Notes under the pieces: model-generated
What the model saw: the letters and a program-made list of their open reading frames with translations, nothing else
Database searches by the model: none
Told to the model about the DNA's origin: nothing
Translations under genes and position numbers: made by a program
Part shown: in pieces, positions 5,057 through 9,588 of the stretch
How positions within the stretch are numbered: the stretch's first letter is position 1
Layout of the letters: each line of letters begins with the position of its first letter
Source of the DNA: Methylococcaceae bacterium
GTDB taxonomy: Bacteria; Pseudomonadota; Gammaproteobacteria; Methylococcales; Methylomonadaceae
Direction of reading: 5' to 3'
Assembly (NCBI GenBank): GCA_005779525.1
Contig: SXIZ01000014.1
Location: forward strand, 1-9,588
DNA: 9,588 nt

Positions 5057-8000
5057 TTAGGAGGCCATACTGGTATGCAGCTCAAGCAATTCTGCGAGAT
5101 GACGCTGCAGTTGTTGGTGTAAAAACTGGAGTTGTGGAAATTCTGCATGTGCACGCTTGACATCACCTTCGTTCACTAAATGCCAGATGACTCTGGCCTG
5201 CTCATGCAGTTCGCGGTGTAATTTCGCACTCTGATTCAACCACATAACATTAAAATGCTTATCCGGTTTGGTTTGTTTTAACCAACGTCCCAAATGACAT
5301 TTACCGGGAGCAAGTATCGGCCAATGAGTTTCTTGCTCTGGCAGCGCAAATAACGACTCTTCCATACGATTAAACCATTGCTGTAAATCAATACGCAAAA
5401 TGACCAGAGTACTTTGCTCTGCCGACATTTCAGTCTCGGCATAATATTGCCATTCTTGAAATGAGCGATATTCATGCACCCAATGCGCCAACATAGCCCC
5501 GGGCATAGGTTTCGCGATGGCATAGCCTTGTAATAATTGACACCCTAAGAGTAACAAGACTATGCCCTGCTCTTTGCTTTCGACACCTTCCGCAATCACA
5601 TTGCGCCTAAAGGCTTGGCTTAAACCAATCACACTTTCCACAATCGCATAATCATCCGGGTCATCTAACATATCCCGCACAAAACTTTGATCGATCTTGA
5701 CCGTGTCGACCGATAGATGCCGCAAATGAGTGAGTGAGGAGTAACCCGTGCCAAAATCATCCAGCGCTATACTCAGACCCAGCTGCTCACGGAATGATTT
5801 GACAATTAAATTGACGGCCACCAAATCATCCAGCGCCGTGCTTTCTAAGATTTCCAATTGCAAATATTTAGACTCAATTGCAGGATAACGTTGCAAAATA
5901 GCTTCTAAAGTATGCAAAAACCCAGGATACAACAACTGATAGGAGGAAATATTAACACTGACTTCCAACTCAAGTCCCAATGCATGCCACTCCGTCAATT
6001 GTTTCCAGGCTGTTTCTATCACCCAATTGCCGATCTGGATTTCTAACTCAGTCGATGCAATAATCGGCAAGAAGGCCAAGGGTGACACCATGCCACGTTC
6101 GGGATGTTGCCAACGAATGAGCGCTTCAACCCCCATGGCTTTGCCACTGCGAATATTGACTTTCGGCTGATAAAACAAGCAAAACTGCTGAGCTAAAAAC
6201 GCGGCTTCAATTTCGCGTAATTGATTATTTCTATCGATAATCTGTTGATCTTGATAAATATCAAACAAGCAATGACGATTTTTACCCGCGAGTTTAGCTT
6301 GATACATCGCATGATCTGCATGCCGCAACAAGGTATCGGGATCCGTGTTATCCAGTGGAAATAGCGTGATGCCACTACTGACGCCAACGTTTAACCACTG
6401 ACCATCAATTAAATAGGGCTCAGTGATCGCACTATGGATACGTTGAATCGTGAATTCGCATTGCTCTACTGATTGTAGATCACCTAACAGTAACGTAAAT
6501 TCATCGCCCCCATGGCGCGACACGCTATCTTCCTCGCGAATACTATTTTTAATGCGATCTGCCACCGCTATTAGAATGCGATCTCCCGTTTCATGACCGT
6601 ACTGATCATTGATGGGTTTAAAGCCATCTAAATCCAGAAAACAAATAGCTAATAAACATTTCTCGCGCTTAGTATGGGCGATGGCCTGGGCTAACCGATC
6701 CGCGAACAACAACCGATTGGGTAATTTGGTCAACGGATCAAAATGCGCCATCAACTCCAACATTTGTTGTTGCTGTTTGGATTGCGTGATATCCGAAAAC
6801 ATGCCAACGTAATAACTCGCTTGCCCCTCCAAATCACATAATGCGGAAATCGTCAGCAACTCAGCGTATAAATCTCCATTTTTCTTACGGTTCCAAATTT
6901 CACCCTGCCAATATTTGGATTCCTGCAAACTACGCCACATTTCTTGATAAAACTTAATACTTTGTTTTCCTGAACGCAAAATATTCGGATTCTTACCAAT
7001 CACTTCAAAACGTTGGTACCCGGTAATCTCACAAAAGGTCGGATTAACATCGATAATGGTACCCTGCGCATCAGTAATAAATATACCTTCATGTGCACCA
7101 TTAAATACCCGAGTCGCTAATTTCAAATGTTCCTCAGCCTGCTTGCGTTGCGTAATATCACGCATTAAGCCCAGCAGCGCGGTGATATGGCCTTCAACAT
7201 CCCGCAACGGAACCGCATGCAACTCTAACCAACGATGCGTGCTATTTCGCCCTTCAATCTCATATTCCAGCTTAGCAGTTTCACCGGCAAACACGCTCTG
7301 AATCAATTGTTCTAAAGCAAGCTGATATTTAGGCAACGCAAACGCTTGCATGCTGGTGCTGTGTAACTCTTCAAATTGCTGAACTTCCAACATATCTAAG
7401 CCAGCACGATTAATTTGCTGAAAATCACCGATGTCAGATAACAATAGTACCCCTTCTGGCTGGGACTCTACCAAGGTACGCAACATCAACTCCGAAGCAC
7501 GGGCGGCGCGTTCAGAAGCATCTAGTTCTAAGTTTGCGCGCGCTAATTCAGTGGTTCGATGATCGACCAAGGCTTCCACTTGTGCGTTACGGCCACTGAT
7601 AATCAGTAAAAAACAACTGAGTAAACTGCTAAAACATAAACCACAAATCAATGCAATCCACGGTAATGCAGAACCATAGGCCACCATAAAATTTGGGTCA
7701 GGGATTACCGTCAGTTGCCATTCACGATCAGCAAATTGAAAGCGATGTACCCAAGGCTTCACTTGATAATTTTTAGTCGACACTGGATGCTTGACCTTAC
7801 TAAAGAGGTCAGCATGCTCTGCAGGTGCACTCAAATCCACTAAGGAGAGTTCCATCATCTGCATATTAAATTCTTTAACCGCCAATTCGACCAGACGCGC
7901 TGGCAAGATCACCGCTGAGACAAACCCGAGTAAGTTTTCTGCAGCCGCTTCTTGATTTAGGCTGAAAACCGGGCTGGAAACTAAGACGCCTAAGAGCGCA

Positions 8001-9133
8001 TTCTGCCCTTGCGCCAGCTTAACACCTTGGGAAGCGGTGGATTTATGCAGCCTTCTCGCAGTTTCTTTAGCTTCCCGACTTAATGGATTACTATAAGAAT
8101 CCAAGCCAAAGACTTTTTTATTAGGCTCCATCGGCTCAAAAAATAGAATTGGGAAGTACTCACTGCGCGGGGTCACCGGAATCATTTCCTCTGCACCACT
8201 ACGCTCTATAACTTTAAAATCCTTATACCCCTCCGCCTGTACCTTGGCTTCAAATTGCGCTAAATCTTTGAAGGCAACGCGGGGTAACCATTCTAACGCT
8301 TGAATTTCTGGATGTCGTTGCAAGAGATTACGTGCAAAAATATTAAATTCGTCGCGTTCAACCTCACTGGAAGCGCTATATAAATCGCGCATCACATTCG
8401 CGGTATCCACTGCATTTTCAGCGTATTCAACAAACAAGCGATCAATCGCCGCCGCTTGCCCATCGAAGAAAAGTTGCATCCTCGCTTCTTCTGCGCGAAA
8501 GACCAGGATAAACACCAACACCAAAGCTAGTAGACTGCCGATAATAGGTAATGCGACACTGACACAACGCGGACCCCAAAGTTCACGTGGTTGCCCGAAA
8601 AGACAAAATACCAGGGGTGTAATTAACAATGCGCCTAAACTATCGCCTATCCACCAATTGCACCATGACATGGCAGCAGACGCTAATGGCATAATCTGCA
8701 AGGACACCAATGTCGCCACCCCAATCGTCGGAGCAACCAAACAAGCTAACGGTACTGCAATTAAGAAAAATACAAATACCGATTTAGGGCTATCTAATCT
8801 GGGCAACCCCGCACCCAGCCATTTTTTGGACAAATAAAACGCCGCAAGCGCTTGCAGGGTACTCCCAGAGGCGACAATCAAACACGAAGTTAAAGTAGTC
8901 GCGTCTAATATGCCTGCATAAAGATCAATCGCTAATAATTGGTTGCTCAATGCCCCCAACCAAACACCTATCCATAGTTGACGTCCCCAAAGCAAAAGAG
9001 CAGCAATACCAATGCCGGAAGGCACCCACAGCGGGCTAGCGTAACCCGGTGGCAATACGATAGCCATTCCTAGATTGCCACCAGCAAACATCACCAGACT
9101 AAGGATAACAATGCGAATAATTAATAGCGTCAT
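5057..9133 (-). CDS. Membrane-bound c-di-GMP hybrid protein, MASE1-CHASE-PAS-PAS-GGDEF-EAL-CZB
   Basis: A 1358-residue inner-membrane enzyme that can in principle make and break cyclic-di-GMP. Residues 1-213 are a multi-pass MASE1 sensor, about 214-487 a periplasmic CHASE domain (LEWLPRV at 280-286, SPVFSL at 387-392), then a membrane helix at 488-512 and a short coiled region. PAS domains are at about 547-660 and 670-785, each followed by a DITQ linker. The GGDEF domain (about 790-955) has an intact GGDEF at 875-879 and an inhibitory RxxD (Arg866-Asp869) at the standard distance. The EAL domain (about 970-1215) keeps EAL 1003-1005, Asn1061, Glu1094, Asp1125-Asp1126, Lys1146 and Glu1182, so phosphodiesterase activity is expected. 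The tail (1243-1358) resembles a zinc-binding CZB domain with Cys1279, His1306 and His1310. ATG 9133 is the only start upstream of the first membrane helix; no clear Shine-Dalgarno. Confidence 0.93.
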   Translation of the reverse strand: MTLLIIRIVILSLVMFAGGNLGMAIVLPPGYASPLWVPSGIGIAALLLWGRQLWIGVWLGALSNQLLAIDLYAGILDATTLTSCLIVASGSTLQALAAFYLSKKWLGAGLPRLDSPKSVFVFFLIAVPLACLVAPTIGVATLVSLQIMPLASAAMSWCNWWIGDSLGALLITPLVFCLFGQPRELWGPRCVSVALPIIGSLLALVLVFILVFRAEEARMQLFFDGQAAAIDRLFVEYAENAVDTANVMRDLYSASSEVERDEFNIFARNLLQRHPEIQALEWLPRVAFKDLAQFEAKVQAEGYKDFKVIERSGAEEMIPVTPRSEYFPILFFEPMEPNKKVFGLDSYSNPLSREAKETARRLHKSTASQGVKLAQGQNALLGVLVSSPVFSLNQEAAAENLLGFVSAVILPARLVELAVKEFNMQMMELSLVDLSAPAEHADLFSKVKHPVSTKNYQVKPWVHRFQFADREWQLTVIPDPNFMVAYGSALPWIALICGLCFSSLLSCFLLIISGRNAQVEALVDHRTTELARANLELDASERAARASELMLRTLVESQPEGVLLLSDIGDFQQINRAGLDMLEVQQFEELHSTSMQAFALPKYQLALEQLIQSVFAGETAKLEYEIEGRNSTHRWLELHAVPLRDVEGHITALLGLMRDITQRKQAEEHLKLATRVFNGAHEGIFITDAQGTIIDVNPTFCEITGYQRFEVIGKNPNILRSGKQSIKFYQEMWRSLQESKYWQGEIWNRKKNGDLYAELLTISALCDLEGQASYYVGMFSDITQSKQQQQMLELMAHFDPLTKLPNRLLFADRLAQAIAHTKREKCLLAICFLDLDGFKPINDQYGHETGDRILIAVADRIKNSIREEDSVSRHGGDEFTLLLGDLQSVEQCEFTIQRIHSAITEPYLIDGQWLNVGVSSGITLFPLDNTDPDTLLRHADHAMYQAKLAGKNRHCLFDIYQDQQIIDRNNQLREIEAAFLAQQFCLFYQPKVNIRSGKAMGVEALIRWQHPERGMVSPLAFLPIIASTELEIQIGNWVIETAWKQLTEWHALGLELEVSVNISSYQLLYPGFLHTLEAILQRYPAIESKYLQLEILESTALDDLVAVNLIVKSFREQLGLSIALDDFGTGYSSLTHLRHLSVDTVKIDQSFVRDMLDDPDDYAIVESVIGLSQAFRRNVIAEGVESKEQGIVLLLLGCQLLQGYAIAKPMPGAMLAHWVHEYRSFQEWQYYAETEMSAEQSTLVILRIDLQQWFNRMEESLFALPEQETHWPILAPGKCHLGRWLKQTKPDKHFNVMWLNQSAKLHRELHEQARVIWHLVNEGDVKRAHAEFPQLQFLHQQLQRHLAELLELHTSMAS

Positions 9134-9507
9134 AATTAAACAAGTAGGTTTACGCCTGCTAGAACAGAATTCCCTGAGTTAATCGACAATTTAACTCTAC
9201 CCAAAACATTCCTATCAAGCTTTTGCTATCCACGATTGCCTCTAGTGCTAATTGTCAGAGAGTATCAGTATAGACAACAATTGCATTTCGCCTAGTTTTT
9301 AAGGTCCAAAGTGATTTATGATGCTTACCCTTGCCACCAGCAAGACATTAATAGTATCGAAAATATCGCAGCGGAAATTTTACATTTACAATAACATGGT
9401 TCACATTTTAAGGGGTTGTATCAGCATACTAACGCAGCAAATACTCGCCCCGCATACTTATACACCTAAACAGCTTGCTCATTAACACATAAACTCCTGA
9501 TACCGCC
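9134..9507. other. Divergent intergenic region, no supported gene
   Basis: This gap separates the minus-strand c-di-GMP gene and the plus-strand gene at 9508, so it should hold both promoters. Besides the GAGTTAA/TTAACTC dyad listed separately, I found no well-spaced sigma-70 promoter on either strand. TTGCCA at 9331 with TAGTAT at 9352 has only a 15-base spacer. No coding frame, RNA gene or repeat stands out. Confidence 0.5.
9176..9197. promoter_or_regulatory. Perfect 7-bp dyad upstream of the c-di-GMP gene
   Basis: GAGTTAA and TTAACTC form a perfect inverted repeat with an 8-base centre; its near edge is 42 bases upstream of the start codon. A 22-bp dyad at this position suits a dimeric regulator's operator overlapping the promoter, or a 5'-leader hairpin. 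No named regulator's consensus was recognised. Confidence 0.35.
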
Positions 9508-9588
9508 ATGTCCACTGCTGCAGAATTGCAAAAACTCAATACCCAATACCATGAGCTGTATAACAGCTTCAAGACCCTATTACTTGCA
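9508..9588 (+). CDS. Start of a gene cut by the window edge, possibly a HugZ/pyridoxamine-oxidase-like protein
   Basis: An ATG opens a frame of 27 codons that runs to the end of the window without a stop. The visible N-terminus, about MSTAAELQKLNTQYHELYNS followed by FKTLLLA, is a soluble helix leading into a hydrophobic strand. This layout (helix, then a T-L-x-L-A-T strand) is seen at the start of HugZ/HutZ-type heme-utilisation proteins of the pyridoxamine-5'-phosphate-oxidase fold, which is the basis of the tentative name. No strong Shine-Dalgarno precedes the ATG. The gene is divergent from the large c-di-GMP gene. That it is a real gene start is fairly likely; the family call is weak because so little is visible. 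Confidence 0.4.
   Translation, partial: MSTAAELQKLNTQYHELYNSFKTLLLA

Noticed and set aside
1..9588. CRISPR array, tRNA, rRNA, intact insertion sequence or prophage genes
   Set aside because: No regularly spaced direct repeats, cloverleaf, rRNA motif, transposase motif or integrase was seen anywhere in the window.

Overview
The window looks like chromosomal DNA of a gammaproteobacterium with mid-40s percent GC (estimated by eye). Support comes from the type II citrate synthase and family 1 uracil-DNA glycosylase sequences, and from a large multi-sensor cyclic-di-GMP protein of a kind common in free-living aquatic or soil members. A methanotroph- or Thiotrichales-like host is possible, but this is an impression and not shown by the sequence. 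No tRNA, rRNA, CRISPR array, intact insertion sequence or prophage gene was seen.

Layout. The left edge carries the C-terminal two thirds of gltA on the plus strand, ending in a GC-rich stem-loop. Everything from about 1200 to 9133 that looks coding is on the minus strand. In transcription order (right to left) this is: a 1358-residue MASE1-CHASE-PAS-PAS-GGDEF-EAL-CZB protein (9133-5057); a 490-base gap; an ANTAR-domain regulator of NasT type (4566-3997) followed 13 bases later by a protein made of three GAF domains (3983-3060); a gene-poor 618-base stretch; a GNAT acetyltransferase (2441-1974); and ung (1885-1202). At the right edge a plus-strand gene begins at 9508 and is cut after 27 codons; it is divergent from the large c-di-GMP gene.

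How the genes may work together. The ANTAR and triple-GAF genes form a two-gene unit that resembles a GAF-ANTAR RNA-binding antiterminator split into two polypeptides. The receiver-like domain of the ANTAR protein has Asn where the phosphorylated Asp should be, so control by a histidine kinase is unlikely and control by the GAF partner is the simplest hypothesis. A candidate sigma-54 promoter and two TGCACCA (NtrC-like half-site) words lie upstream of the pair. The adjacent large membrane protein has intact diguanylate cyclase and phosphodiesterase motifs, plus a C-terminal CZB-like domain that keeps three of the four usual zinc ligands. gltA, ung and the acetyltransferase are housekeeping or accessory genes with no evident link to the signalling genes.

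The most notable region is the two-gene GAF/ANTAR unit with its upstream region. The unusual CZB ending of the c-di-GMP protein comes second.
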